64,000 bases of DNA from Paractinoplanes ovalisporus (GCF_016834655.1 NZ_JAENHP010000003.1:558001-622000), one strand, 5' to 3'; positions 1 through 9,340 are shown, numbered from the stretch's first letter. Notes: generated by a model from the letters alone, not told the origin. Program-made: numbers and translations.

Positions 1-1877
1 ACGCCCCCGGCGTCGTCACCCTGATCACCAGCCGGCGACGGCTCGACGGCCTGCCGGAGGTGACCCACCTGGCGGTCGACGTCTTCACCCCCGACGAGGC
101 CATCGCGTTCCTGGCCCGAGCGCTGCCGGACGTGCCGGTCGGTCCCGAGCCGCTGGCCCTCGCTCAGATCGCCCGCAGTTGCGGTCACCTGCCGCTCGCG
201 CTGGGCCTGATCGCCGGGCACATCCGCAACACGCCCGGTTGGAACCTGACCGACCACGCCGACCGCCTCGACGAACGGCTCCGCGAACTCCGCCTCGACT
301 CCGGCGTGGAACTGGCCCTGGAGCTGTCCTACCGTCATCTGCCGGCCGCTCAGCAGCGGGTGCTGCGCCTGGCCGCCCTGCACCCGGGGCAGGACTTCGA
401 CGCGTACGCGATGGCCGCCCTGGACGGCGCCGCCTTGGCCGCCACCCGGGAACGGCTCGACGCGCTGCGCGCCGACCACCTGGTGCAGGAACCGATCCCC
501 GGCCGGTACACGCTGCACGACCTGGTCCGGGCCTTCGCCACATCCCGCGCCCACGACCAGGACCGCCGCTCGGACCGGACCGCGGCGCTCACCCGGTTCT
601 TCGACTGGTGCCTGGCCACCGCCGCGGCCGCCATGGACCGCCTGCACCCGGTCGAGTTCACGGAGTTGCGGGCGCGCATCCCCGAGGCCGGCTCGCCGGT
701 TCCCGAGCTCGGCGACACCGGGTCGGCCCTGGCCTGGCTCGACGCCGAGCGCCCGACGCTGGTCGCGGTGGCCGCACACACCGCGGATCAGGGCTGGCCC
801 GGCCATACCAGCCTGCTCGTCCGCACGCTGGCCCGCTACTTCGGCAGCGGCCACCAGGAGGACGCGCTCACCGTCTACAACCACGCGCTACGGGCAGCCC
901 GCTCGGCCGGCGACCTCGAGGCGCAGGCGTTCGCGCTGACCGGGCTCGGCGATCTGGAGGGGCAGGTCGCACGCCCCGACCAGGCCGAGGACCACCTGCG
1001 CCAGGCGCTCGTCATCTTCCAGCGGCTGGACGACACCACCGGCGAGTCGACGGTCTTGTTCAACCTGGGCCGCCTGGCCGAGAAGAAGGGCAACTATCCG
1101 GCCGCGATCGACCACAAACTCCGGTCCCTGGCCCTCGACCGCGCAGCCGGCAACAAGATCGGCGAGGTCGGCGACCTGGCCGGCCTGGGCGCCACGATGG
1201 AACGGGCCGGACGGTACGACGAGTCGGCCGCCTACTACCAGCAGTCCCTCGACCTGGCCCTGGAGACCGGCGACCTGTGGGGCGGCGGTTACGCCAGCAG
1301 CGGCCTCGGCGACCTGGCCCTGCACTCCGGCGACTACCGGGCGGCCGGCGACCACCTGCGCGACGGCCTGCGGATGCACCGCCAGATCGGCAACATCTCC
1401 GGAGCGGGCGGCGCCCTCGACAGCCTCGGCCTCATGCATACCCGGCTCGGCGAGGTCGACCAGGCGGTCGCCTGCCACCTGGAGGCCCTGGAGATCTTCC
1501 GCAACACCGACGACGACCTGTACCAGGCCTTTTCACTGAACGGCCTGGGCGAGGCCGTACGGGTCTCCGGCCGCGACGCCGAGGCCCTGACCCACCACAC
1601 GGCCGCGTTGCGCCTGGCCACCGCCATCGGCAACCCGCACCAGCAGGCCCGCGCGGAAGTCGGCATCGGTCGTTCCCATCAGGCCTTGGGCGACACCGAG
1701 CAGGCGCGGTTCCACTACGAGCGGGCCTTGGCCCTCTACACCGACCTGGGCCTGCCCATCGAGGCGGCCGAGGTCGACGCACGCCTCACCGCGGTGGGGG
1801 ACCAGCCCCGCACCGGGGCGAAAGAATGGCGCGAGGCCGGTCCGTCCGCGGCCAGTCAGGGTTCTGGGGCTCCCTGA
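1..1877 (+). CDS. NB-ARC/TPR regulatory protein, 3' part (5' end outside window)
   Basis: The reading frame is open from position 3, so the gene begins before the window. The first visible residues, LITSRRRLDGL, followed by an FTPDEA-like segment, match the late part of an NB-ARC (STAND) ATPase domain as found in AfsR/SARP-type and related actinobacterial regulators. A winged-helix-like stretch follows, and then from about position 860 a long series of tetratricopeptide repeats (motifs such as ALTGLGDLEG, NLGRLAEKKGNY, GLGDLALHSGDY). Such proteins act as cytosolic signal-dependent NTPase switches that bind partners through the TPRs. The missing N-terminus may hold the Walker A motif or a DNA-binding domain, so its class cannot be settled. 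The ligand and targets are unknown. Confidence 0.85.
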   Translation, partial: APGVVTLITSRRRLDGLPEVTHLAVDVFTPDEAIAFLARALPDVPVGPEPLALAQIARSCGHLPLALGLIAGHIRNTPGWNLTDHADRLDERLRELRLDSGVELALELSYRHLPAAQQRVLRLAALHPGQDFDAYAMAALDGAALAATRERLDALRADHLVQEPIPGRYTLHDLVRAFATSRAHDQDRRSDRTAALTRFFDWCLATAAAAMDRLHPVEFTELRARIPEAGSPVPELGDTGSALAWLDAERPTLVAVAAHTADQGWPGHTSLLVRTLARYFGSGHQEDALTVYNHALRAARSAGDLEAQAFALTGLGDLEGQVARPDQAEDHLRQALVIFQRLDDTTGESTVLFNLGRLAEKKGNYPAAIDHKLRSLALDRAAGNKIGEVGDLAGLGATMERAGRYDESAAYYQQSLDLALETGDLWGGGYASSGLGDLALHSGDYRAAGDHLRDGLRMHRQIGNISGAGGALDSLGLMHTRLGEVDQAVACHLEALEIFRNTDDDLYQAFSLNGLGEAVRVSGRDAEALTHHTAALRLATAIGNPHQQARAEVGIGRSHQALGDTEQARFHYERALALYTDLGLPIEAAEVDARLTAVGDQPRTGAKEWREAGPSAASQGSGAP

Positions 1878-2341
1878 CCCCCGTGGCCATTCGCCCGCCA
1901 CCCGCCGGGTTCCGGGGCTCCCAGCCCCCGCGACCGGCGACGCGCTACCCGTCGAGTCTCACCCCCGCCCGCCCGCCGCGGTCAAAGTCTGGACGATTCT
2001 GGACGCCGACGGCCGGGGGCCGCTCGCCGCCATCGCCGACGCGCGCGCATGCCGGTCGCGGTGCCTGGCCGGGGCGCCGTTCAACCTCACGGTCCCGTGT
2101 CGCACCCCGTGGCGGCGGCCGCTTGCCGCATGCCCGCGGCTTCCGTATCCCGCCCACTCACCTGAGGGCGTCGACGACGCGCAGCGGCTGTGCGGGGTTG
2201 TGATCGGCGGCGCCTACCGGAACACATTGGACCGGCACGAACGTGTTTACCCGCCCCCGTCAGCGGAACGGCTCGTCCGAAAGTAGGACGGCCCGGGAAC
2301 GAATACGTGCGAGCCTCGCAGGGAGACCGCGGAGGTTGACC
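1878..2341. other. Intergenic region without a convincing gene
   Basis: About 460 bp between the NB-ARC/TPR gene and the next start. Open frames here have no recognisable domain, ribosome binding site or gene-like composition. It holds a hairpin at 1914-1928 and two near-copies of a gttc-ggggctccc sequence at about 1860 and 1909. It may be eroded coding sequence. Confidence 0.5.
1914..1928 (+). terminator. Possible terminator hairpin after the NB-ARC/TPR gene
   Basis: A perfect six-base inverted repeat, GGGGCT and AGCCCC, flanks a ccc loop 37 bases after the stop codon. There is no U tract, as is usual in high-G+C actinomycetes. Short stem, so modest confidence. Confidence 0.4.
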
Positions 2342-3232
2342 ATGGCGGGCAGGGCTCGACGGAAACAGCGCTACGGCGAGCGGCGACCGGCCGTGACCGA
2401 GCCGGCCACGCCACTTGTCGACAGGCCGCCGCTGTGGCGGTCCGCGCTCGGCAAGGCGGCCACGGCCGCGCTGGCGTTCTTCCTGGGCATCGCCGCGACC
2501 GTTACCACGACATACCTGTCGAACCGGGTCGCGAAAGCCACCCAGCCCGAGGTCCGCATGGTCGGGCAGGTGTGGGGTGCGGGCGCCTACTACTTCCGGC
2601 AGGATCCCGGGCTCGCGCGCCTGACCGACGGGCAGCCCGTGATGCAGCCGAAGCCCGCGGTGGTCGAGGACTACTACGACCGCCTCGACCGGCATCTGCG
2701 CGACCGCGGCGCGGTACCCGGGTCCCGCATGATCACGCTGACCGTCATCAACCGGCAGAGCGAGCCCGTGACCGTCACCGGCGTCTGGGCTCAGGTGACC
2801 AGGCGGGAGAAGGTGGAGTTCGCCGCGTGGGCCGGCGACGAGTCCGGGGGTGGGCGCGACACCACGCTGCACTTCGACATGTCGCGTGACCGACCGGCCG
2901 GTGTGCTGGAATGCGGCGCCGACGGCTGCGAGATCTCGCCGGAAGCCGTGGAGATCCAGCAACAGGGCTCCTATTTCGCGGCGGACCCGCTCAACATTCC
3001 CGCGAGCGAGACCCGCAGTTTCAACGCCTACCTCGACGGCGACAATCTCGATGTCACGTTCCACTTCGTGATCACGCTGGTCGCGCTCGACGCCCGCGGT
3101 GACCGGACCCAGCAGGAAATTCCCGTCCGGGACGCGGGCGACCGCGACTTCCACGGCGTCACCGGCGACACCCGGGGCCGCACGTTCTACGTGATCGACT
3201 TCGTCAACGGCGAGATCAAGGGCACGTCCTGA
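2342..3232 (+). CDS. Membrane-anchored protein of unknown function
   Basis: A 296-residue protein I do not recognise. The ATG at 2342 is preferred over an upstream in-frame start at 2243 because a GGAGG ribosome binding site lies at 2331-2335. The N-terminus is basic (MAGRARRKQRYGERR), followed by one hydrophobic segment at about residues 38-59, and the remaining 235 residues should lie outside the membrane. The outer part is beta-rich in appearance and includes two cysteines close together (ECGADGCE), possibly a disulfide. It ends head-on against the metalloprotease gene, separated by a strong shared terminator. Topology is inferred from hydrophobicity only. Confidence 0.7.
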   Translation: MAGRARRKQRYGERRPAVTEPATPLVDRPPLWRSALGKAATAALAFFLGIAATVTTTYLSNRVAKATQPEVRMVGQVWGAGAYYFRQDPGLARLTDGQPVMQPKPAVVEDYYDRLDRHLRDRGAVPGSRMITLTVINRQSEPVTVTGVWAQVTRREKVEFAAWAGDESGGGRDTTLHFDMSRDRPAGVLECGADGCEISPEAVEIQQQGSYFAADPLNIPASETRSFNAYLDGDNLDVTFHFVITLVALDARGDRTQQEIPVRDAGDRDFHGVTGDTRGRTFYVIDFVNGEIKGTS

Positions 3233-3240
3233 CACGACGG

Positions 3241-3270
3241 CCGCCGCGCCCGGGTTGGTGGGCGCGGCGG
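3241..3270. terminator. Bidirectional terminator hairpin
   Basis: A perfect 11-base stem, CCGCCGCGCCC at 3241-3251 with GGGCGCGGCGG at 3260-3270, encloses an 8-base loop. It sits between two convergent stop codons (3232 and 3281), so it can serve both genes. Confidence 0.8.
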
Positions 3271-3280
3271 TCTGCTGTCG

Positions 3281-5200
3281 TCAGGGCTGGGCCCGTGGGC
3301 CCTGCGGGTCGAGGGTGTCGATGAACTCGTGCGGGCTCTTGACGTCGGCCTTGGCGCGCTCGGCGGTGGCCTCCGCGGCCATCGCCCTGGCGGCCGACGA
3401 CGGGTCGACGCCGGTCTTCTTGGCCGCGCCGAACACCTTGTAGTAGGCCGCCTCGGCCAGGGCGTACGCGACCCGGTATTCGTGCTTGGCGAACGCCGCC
3501 TTGGCCAGGCCCAGCCGGGCGTCGGCGGCGGCCAGGTCACCGCGGGCCTTGCCGTTCGGGATGGTGGCGGCCAGGCGGTTCGCGGCCTCCCAGTAGGCGG
3601 CGGTCAGGAAGCGATCGCTGTTGTCCCGGTCGAACTGCGAGAAGTCCCAGTTGACGTCGATGTAGCTCATCATCGAGTTGCTCTCGTCGCCCGACCACGC
3701 GAATAACGTGTCACCGCTGGGCCCGTAGTCGACGCCGGTCTCGCTGTCGTAACCGTCGTGCGGGTGTGACATGCCCAGGTGGTGGCCCACCTCGTGGATC
3801 GTCGTGGTGCTCAGGCCATAGCCGCTCTCGACGATGCTCTGCGACAGGAAGTTGAACACGTAGGACTGGTTGCCGGTGGCCCAGTCGTCGTCGGCGTAAC
3901 CCAGCAGCGACGGGTCGACGTCGGGCGGCAGCACGTAGTTGAAGACCGGCAGCTCGTAGTCGACCTTGTTGCCGTCGTCCTTGGTGCGGTCGAGGTTGTC
4001 GCGGTTGTAGAGGAACAGGTTCGCGTCGGCCGGCAGGCCGCTCTCGGGGTAGCACGCCACCCCGGCCTCGAACCCGTCGTAGCACTCGCGGTTCTTGGCG
4101 TCGAGGGCGAAGTCCTGGTTGTCGTAGTCGAGCTTGTTGCGCCAGCGCAGCTCGGACAGCTCCTGCACGACGAGCTTGGGCTTGGTGTACTTGGCCGAGG
4201 CGTCGACACCGGGCCACCCCTCGTACGTGTTGCTGTCGATGTTGATGGATCGCGGCGGCTCGGCCGTCGGCAGCTCGACCGGGTAGAGCGGCGAGGTCGT
4301 CATCAGCAGGTTCATCGCCACGAAGCGGGTGATCTTGCCGAGATCGCCGGCGAGAGCACCCGGCGCCCGGAAGCCGCCGGCCGTGTATTCCCAGATCGGC
4401 GGCATGCGGTAGTCGGCCTCGCCGTCGCCGTCGACATCGGCGTTGGTCACGTCGTAGTTCGCCGTCCACGACTCCGGGCCGGCCGACAGGTCGTGGAACC
4501 AGACCCGGCGGGTCGAGCCGAGACCGGTCTCCTCGTCGTCGGCCGTCGTGCCGCCCCACGCGATCATCTTGCGGCTGTCGCGGTTGGCGCCGAAGTCGTA
4601 GCCGGTGTCGGGGTCGGGCTCGCCGGTCTTGGTGTAGACGTGGAACTTGAAGTCGGACCGGCCGTACCAGTTGATGAAGTAGACCGTGTTGCGCCGCGTG
4701 TCCACGCCGGACGGCGGGTGGAACGCCAGGTATTTCTCGACGCTGGGCGCGTCGATGGTGTGGTTGGCCGTGATGTCGAGGACGGCGCCGGCCTGCGCGT
4801 TGTACGCCGTCTGGTACTGCGTGAGCGGCGCCGGCTTCGCCAGTTTCGACAGCTGCTTGAAGAACCTGTCCTCGTACGTCTTGTCGGCGTATTTGAGGCG
4901 GTAATTGTATTTGTAGGTGATGCCGAGCTTCTCGACCACGTCGTAGGTCAGACGCGAGCGCACCACCGGTTCGTACTTCCGGGCCAGCTCGCCCGAGAAG
5001 GCCGCCTTTCCGACCGCGCCCGGCTCGTAGCCCACGAAGACCACGTTCACCGGCACGGTCTCGGTGAGCCGGGGCGGCCCGCCCGGATCGAGGAACTGGT
5101 ATCGGTGCGAGGGTGCCGCCGCGCCGGCCGGGGTTGCCGAGGCCCCGACCATGGCGGCGACCAACAGTGCGATGAAGGCGCCGGTCCGTCTCATGCGCAC
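3281..5200 (-). CDS. Secreted zinc metalloprotease-like protein (HExxHxxGxxH)
   Basis: A 639-residue exported protein with a Sec signal peptide (MRMRRTG, a hydrophobic core, then PAGAAAP at about 25-30). The active-site motif HEVGHHLGMSH occupies residues 469-479: His469, His473 and His479 would bind zinc and Glu470 would be the general base, as in metzincin-type proteases. About 440 residues precede the motif and do not resemble a common propeptide. They include an acidic DVDGDGEADYR stretch like a calcium-binding loop. The C-terminal 100 residues are helical and alanine-rich. The gene stands alone with a shared terminator downstream. Family assignment beyond 'zincin' is uncertain, and proteolysis is inferred from the motif. 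Confidence 0.8.
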   Translation of the reverse strand: MRMRRTGAFIALLVAAMVGASATPAGAAAPSHRYQFLDPGGPPRLTETVPVNVVFVGYEPGAVGKAAFSGELARKYEPVVRSRLTYDVVEKLGITYKYNYRLKYADKTYEDRFFKQLSKLAKPAPLTQYQTAYNAQAGAVLDITANHTIDAPSVEKYLAFHPPSGVDTRRNTVYFINWYGRSDFKFHVYTKTGEPDPDTGYDFGANRDSRKMIAWGGTTADDEETGLGSTRRVWFHDLSAGPESWTANYDVTNADVDGDGEADYRMPPIWEYTAGGFRAPGALAGDLGKITRFVAMNLLMTTSPLYPVELPTAEPPRSINIDSNTYEGWPGVDASAKYTKPKLVVQELSELRWRNKLDYDNQDFALDAKNRECYDGFEAGVACYPESGLPADANLFLYNRDNLDRTKDDGNKVDYELPVFNYVLPPDVDPSLLGYADDDWATGNQSYVFNFLSQSIVESGYGLSTTTIHEVGHHLGMSHPHDGYDSETGVDYGPSGDTLFAWSGDESNSMMSYIDVNWDFSQFDRDNSDRFLTAAYWEAANRLAATIPNGKARGDLAAADARLGLAKAAFAKHEYRVAYALAEAAYYKVFGAAKKTGVDPSSAARAMAAEATAERAKADVKSPHEFIDTLDPQGPRAQP

Positions 5201-5585
5201 ACGTAACCATCAGCAACCCTCGATGGGAAGTCCCCTGTGGATAACTCGCATCGAGCTCGGCCAATTGTGGATAACCGTCCCAAGATCGGGCGATGGCGCT
5301 ACCGTCCCCGGGCATGAACGCCGATGCCTCGCCGCGTCCCCACACCCCGCAACCGTCACTCGTTCGGCTGATGCACGCGCCCGCACCCCGCACGCCAGTG
5401 CCGCCTCCCGCAGGGCCCGTCTCCCCCGCGATCTTCCACGTCGAGTCCCCCACCAGCGGAAGTGTCCGCCCCGAGCCGATTCTCAAGAGCCTTCCCACGT
5501 ACGCCCGCAGGGCCGCACCCCTTCGGCGGGGCGGCTATAACCCATGTCGTACGCGCATCCCGTCGCTCTCGAGGAGGTTGCCGTC
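5201..5585. other. Divergent intergenic region carrying two DnaA boxes
   Basis: 385 bp between the divergently transcribed metalloprotease and TPR protein genes. Apart from the two DnaA boxes described separately and the ribosome binding site at the right end, no gene is apparent. Confidence 0.6.
5236..5274. promoter_or_regulatory. Pair of perfect DnaA boxes
   Basis: The 9-mer TGTGGATAA (reverse complement TTATCCACA, the classical DnaA box) occurs at 5236-5244 and again at 5266-5274, same orientation, exactly 30 bp apart (about three helical turns). It lies 36-74 bp upstream of the metalloprotease start. No dnaA, dnaN or other origin gene is near, so it is not oriC. A DnaA-titrating or DnaA-regulated site is possible. 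Confidence 0.55.
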
Positions 5586-6629
5586 ATGGGGGCGCCCGAC
5601 TCCGCTCCACCCGCCCGGCCCGAGTCCACCGTCGCCGCCCCACCCGGCATCCCGGCGCCGCCGGCGGACCTACCCGGCTCCCCAGCTCCGAGCGCCGCCA
5701 CGCCCCGTAGCGAGGGGTTGGTGCCTGGCGTGCCGGCTCCGCGGTCGGGCGGCGATGAGCTGCCGCGCGCCGGAGCGCCCGTGACACTGCGGCCGGCCGC
5801 GCCCGAGTTGCCCCGGCAGCGACCTCCGGCCGAGGTGCCCGACGACATCGAGGGTGCCCTCGCGACGTTGAGCGACCAGCATCCGGCGGCCGCGCAGCTT
5901 CTGTGCCTCTGCGCCGTCCTGCATGCGGCGCCGGTTCCGGTCGACGTCTTCACCCGGTCGCTGCCGCTTCTGCCGCGGCCGCTCGGCGGGGTGGCGCCGC
6001 TGCAGTTCAACGGCCTGGTCGCGGCCCTGGTCGAGCCCGGCCTGGCCCAGCGCAGCACCCAGGGGCTGCGGTTGCCCGAGCCGGTGCGTGACGCCGTACG
6101 GGAAGAGCTCGGCGACGAGGCTTCGGGCGTGTGCCGGTCCTACGCGGGCCTGCTGGTCGCCGCGGCCGTGCCCGACGACGTGGCCGCGCCGTCGTCGTGG
6201 CCGCGCTGGGCCGCGCTCGCCCCGCACCTGATCGCCTCCGACGCCGCCCACAGTGCCGACCCGGCCCTGCGCCGCGCCGCCTGCCGGCTGGTGGTGAGCC
6301 TGCTGCACCGCGGCAAGGCCCGCCCGGCCCGCACCATCGCAGCCGAACTGCACGGCGGCTGGAGCGAGCTGCTCGGCCCCGACCACCCCGACACGCTGCG
6401 CTGCGCCCACGAGCTGGCCCGGGCCCTGGTCGCCGCCGGTGCCCTGCTCCCCGCCCGCAAACTCCTCGACGACACGGTCGACCGCCTGGTGACCAAGCTC
6501 GGCGCCACCCACCCCCAGACCCGAGTGGCCGCCGAGACCCGCCGCGGCGTCCTGCTGCGCATGGGCGGCATGCCCCGCCCCGACAAGTCCCATCTCAAGG
6601 CCGCCCACCGCCGCCGCAAACAGCCGTAA
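5586..6629 (+). CDS. Winged-helix/TPR protein related to NB-ARC regulators
   Basis: A 347-residue protein. The ATG at 5586 is chosen because GAGGAGG lies at 5571-5577; an in-frame start at 5544 lacks one. The first 80 residues are proline- and alanine-rich and probably disordered. From about residue 90 (ALATLSDQHPAAAQLLCLCA) there is a segment like the winged-helix part that follows NB-ARC ATPases, and residues 250-340 (GPDHPDTLRCAHELARAL, then LGATHPQTR) match TPR repeats of the kind found in the same actinobacterial proteins. No Walker A motif is present, so it looks like the C-terminal half of such a protein standing alone. It may be a decayed or specialised partner. Function unknown. Confidence 0.7.
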   Translation: MGAPDSAPPARPESTVAAPPGIPAPPADLPGSPAPSAATPRSEGLVPGVPAPRSGGDELPRAGAPVTLRPAAPELPRQRPPAEVPDDIEGALATLSDQHPAAAQLLCLCAVLHAAPVPVDVFTRSLPLLPRPLGGVAPLQFNGLVAALVEPGLAQRSTQGLRLPEPVRDAVREELGDEASGVCRSYAGLLVAAAVPDDVAAPSSWPRWAALAPHLIASDAAHSADPALRRAACRLVVSLLHRGKARPARTIAAELHGGWSELLGPDHPDTLRCAHELARALVAAGALLPARKLLDDTVDRLVTKLGATHPQTRVAAETRRGVLLRMGGMPRPDKSHLKAAHRRRKQP

Positions 6630-6681
6630 CCCCCGACCCGACCAGCGCAAAGCCAGGCACGGCCGCAGAACGCGGAGGACG

Positions 6682-6764
6682 GGCGCGGCCACGGAACGGA
6701 CGTCGGGCGCGGCCACGGAACGGACGTCGGGCGCGGCCGCGGAACGGACGTCGGGCGCGGCCGT
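6682..6764. repeat. 24-bp tandem repeat, three and a half copies
   Basis: A unit beginning GGCGCGGCC recurs at 6682, 6706, 6730 and 6754 with a strict 24-base period and almost no variation. It fills the gap between two convergent genes and reaches the stop codon of the flippase-like gene. No open frame explains it. Confidence 0.85.
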
Positions 6765-7984
6765 CAGGGGGCAACGGGGGCTGGGTCGCGGCGTAGCCAG
6801 AGGGCGGCCGCCCCGCCGGCGGGCAGGAGCAGCCAGCAGGAGATGAGGCGGTAGACGACGACCGCCGCGGCGGCGGTGGCTGTGGTGGCTCCGGCGGCGG
6901 TCAGGCCGGCGACCAGGGCCGTGTCGATCACGCCGACGCCGCCGGGGGTCAGGGGGACCTGGCGCACGATCTGCACGCCCAGGTAGATGCCGGCCAGCGT
7001 GGTCAGGCCCACCGGCAGGCCGACCGCGTGACACGTCGCGACCAGGCAGAGCAGGTCGGTCAGCCAGTTGACCGCGTAGTAGAGGGCGCCGACGATCCAC
7101 TCCCGGGCCCGCAGGGCGGCGCCCGCCTGCCAGGCCTCGCGGGCCGAGCTCAGCAGGCGGCGGAACCACGCGGCGGCCCGGCCGTCGGAGCGCGGACGGG
7201 ACGGGCCGGCGGGGCGGCGCATCAGGCGGCGGCCCCCGACGGCCGCCGCCGCGGTGAGGACGATCAGGCCGCCGACCACCGCGAGCGGCTGCGCTCCGGC
7301 CAGCAAGTGAGGGTCGCGGGTCAGCAGGGCGGCCGCCCCGACCAGGTAGAGCAGGGCCAGGCCGCCGATCGAGGCCAGACCGGAGACGATCAGCGAGGCG
7401 GCCGTGGTCTCCTTGGAGGCGCCCGTGCGCAGGTATTGCCGGCCCGCGTATCCGGCCGAGACCGCGGAGCCCACCGGCATCGAGATGGAGATGGCGGTGC
7501 GGGCCAGGGTGACCGCCATGGCGTAACCGGCGCTCACGCGTACGCCGAAAGCTCTCAGGATCTGTCTCTGCTGCCCGGCGAAAGCGGCCAGCGAGACCAC
7601 CTGCAGCGCGGCCGCCAGGGCGACCCACCAGTAGTTGGCGCCGGTGAACGCGCCCAGGAAGTCACGCGGATCGGGAAAGCGCCCGTGCAGACCGATCGCG
7701 GCCAGGCCCAGCCCCACGACCAGCACCAGCGGCAGCCGCAACCGCGCCCGCCAGCGCGAACCCCGGCCCGGCGAGGCGGAGGACAGAGAAGCGCGGGAGG
7801 GCGAGGAAGCACGGGAGGGCGAGGAAGCGGCGGGGATCGAAGGGGCGCCGGATCGGAGGCGGCGCCACCAGGGCAAACCGGTGGCATCACGCGGGCGCGG
7901 GACGGACCGGGAGCGGGGCACGCGAAGATCCTGGCAAACGGAATCAACCTCGACCACCCGCGGTGATGTTCGGGTCACGAACAA
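6764..7984 (-). CDS. UPF0104/YbhN-like integral membrane protein (flippase-domain family)
   Basis: A 406-residue polytopic membrane protein of the family that includes the N-terminal flippase part of lysyl-phosphatidylglycerol synthase MprF. Visible signs are about eight hydrophobic segments, the pattern GSAVSAGYAGRQYL near the middle, and PLTPGGVGVIDTALV near the end, both characteristic of this family. The catalytic aminoacyltransferase part of MprF is absent. The family is thought to move lipids or lipid-linked molecules across the membrane. The 80 residues before the first membrane segment are rich in serine and arginine and atypical, and the outermost start is a TTG, so the true start is probably internal (a GTG near 7918 is one option). 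Confidence 0.75.
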   Translation of the reverse strand: MFVTRTSPRVVEVDSVCQDLRVPRSRSVPRPRDATGLPWWRRLRSGAPSIPAASSPSRASSPSRASLSSASPGRGSRWRARLRLPLVLVVGLGLAAIGLHGRFPDPRDFLGAFTGANYWWVALAAALQVVSLAAFAGQQRQILRAFGVRVSAGYAMAVTLARTAISISMPVGSAVSAGYAGRQYLRTGASKETTAASLIVSGLASIGGLALLYLVGAAALLTRDPHLLAGAQPLAVVGGLIVLTAAAAVGGRRLMRRPAGPSRPRSDGRAAAWFRRLLSSAREAWQAGAALRAREWIVGALYYAVNWLTDLLCLVATCHAVGLPVGLTTLAGIYLGVQIVRQVPLTPGGVGVIDTALVAGLTAAGATTATAAAAVVVYRLISCWLLLPAGGAAALWLRRDPAPVAP

Positions 7985-7988
7985 ATGG

Positions 7989-9314
7989 TCAGCATTCGAT
8001 GACGTTGACGGCCAGGCCGCCCCGCGCCGTCTCCTTGTACTTGACCTTCATGTCGGCCCCGGTCTCCTTCATGGTCTTGATGACCTTGTCGAGGGAGACG
8101 TGGTGGCGGCCGTCGCCGCGCAGGGCCATCCGGGCCGCCGTGACCGCCTTGACCGCGGCCATGCCGTTGCGCTCGATGCACGGGATCTGCACCAGGCCGC
8201 CCACCGGATCGCAGGTCAGGCCCAGGTTGTGCTCCATGCCGATCTCGGCCGCATTCTCCACCTGCTCGGGTGTGCCGCCCAGCACCTCGGCCAGCCCGGC
8301 CGCGGCCATCGCGCACGCCGAACCCACCTCGCCCTGGCAGCCCACCTCGGCGCCGGAGATCGAGGCGTTCTCCTTGAAGAGCAGGCCGATCGCCCCGGCC
8401 GCCAGCAGGAACCGGACCACGCCCTCGTCGTCGGCGCCGGGGACGAAGTTCGTGTAATAGTGCAGAACCGCCGGGATGATGCCGGCCGCGCCGTTGGTCG
8501 GCGCCGTGACGACCCGGCCGCCCGCCGCGTTCTCCTCGTTCACGGCCATCGCGTACGCGGTCAGCCACTCCATCGAGTGTTCGACCGGCTTGCCGGCCGC
8601 CCGCAGCTGGCGGGCCGTGGCCGCCGCCCGCCGGCGCACCTTGAGGCCGCCGGGCAGCACACCCTCGGCCTCGAGCCCGGCCGCCACACAGTCCCGCATG
8701 ACCCGCCAGATCTCCAGGAGCCCGGCCCGGGTCTCGGCCGGCGCCCGCCACGCCGACTCGTTGACCAGCATCAGCCGTGAGATCGACAGTCCGGTGGACG
8801 AGGTCAGGCCGAGCAGGTCGGCGCCGCTGGAGAACGGGTGCGGCAGCGGCGTCGTGTCGGCCCGCACCAGGCCCGACTCGTCGAGCACGAATCCGCCGCC
8901 CACCGAGTAGTACGTCTTCCGCAGGATCTCCGCGCCGGCGCCGTCGTACGCGGTGAAGGTCATGCCGTTGGGATGCCCGGGGAGGGTGCGCCGCCGGTGC
9001 AGCACGAGGTCGACCTGGACGATCGACCCGCCGCGGGCGAAACCACCCCGCTCGTGGATCGCCGCGGCCCGCTCGTCGGCGGTCGAGACGTCGACCGTCT
9101 CCGGTTCGGCGCCCTCGAGCCCGAGCAGCACCGCCTTGGGGGTTCCGTGCCCGTGCCCGGTCGCGCCGAGCGAGCCGAACAGCTCGGCCCGCACCAGGGC
9201 GGCCCGGCCGTCGAGCAGCTCCGAGAACATGCGGGCGGCGCGCATCGGTCCGACCGTGTGTGAGCTGGACGGTCCGATGCCTACCGAGAACAGGTCGAAA
9301 ACGGAAACGGCCAC
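7989..9314 (-). CDS. sdaA: L-serine ammonia-lyase, iron-sulfur type
   Basis: A 441-residue single-chain L-serine dehydratase that converts L-serine to pyruvate and ammonia. The N-terminus ([18 protein letters not shown]) is the signature of the family's beta domain. The C-terminal catalytic domain shows the cluster-binding cysteines in [18 protein letters not shown] and in [17 protein letters not shown], and the tail ends in Cys, as in homologues where the terminal cysteine occupies the active-site cluster. The length is normal for the fused form. The GTG start at 9314 has GAGGAG about nine bases upstream. The gene lies downstream of the secreted GH16-like gene but is separated from it by a terminator-like hairpin, so it probably has its own promoter. 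Confidence 0.95.
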   Translation of the reverse strand: MAVSVFDLFSVGIGPSSSHTVGPMRAARMFSELLDGRAALVRAELFGSLGATGHGHGTPKAVLLGLEGAEPETVDVSTADERAAAIHERGGFARGGSIVQVDLVLHRRRTLPGHPNGMTFTAYDGAGAEILRKTYYSVGGGFVLDESGLVRADTTPLPHPFSSGADLLGLTSSTGLSISRLMLVNESAWRAPAETRAGLLEIWRVMRDCVAAGLEAEGVLPGGLKVRRRAAATARQLRAAGKPVEHSMEWLTAYAMAVNEENAAGGRVVTAPTNGAAGIIPAVLHYYTNFVPGADDEGVVRFLLAAGAIGLLFKENASISGAEVGCQGEVGSACAMAAAGLAEVLGGTPEQVENAAEIGMEHNLGLTCDPVGGLVQIPCIERNGMAAVKAVTAARMALRGDGRHHVSLDKVIKTMKETGADMKVKYKETARGGLAVNVIEC

Positions 9315-9340
9315 GGAAACGGCTCCTCAGGGACGTGAGA

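Noticed and set aside
1945..2157. Small 70-codon minus-strand gene in the first intergenic region
   Set aside because: Arg/Gly/Pro-rich sequence with no domain or ribosome binding site.
5236..5274. Chromosomal replication origin
   Set aside because: Only two DnaA boxes are present, with no dnaA, dnaN, gyrase or rpmH nearby and no large gene-free A/T-rich tract.
3711..5498. 595-codon frame overlapping the metalloprotease on the same strand
   Set aside because: Shifted frame of the same region with Arg/Gly-rich product and no motif. The real frame has a signal peptide and HExxH.
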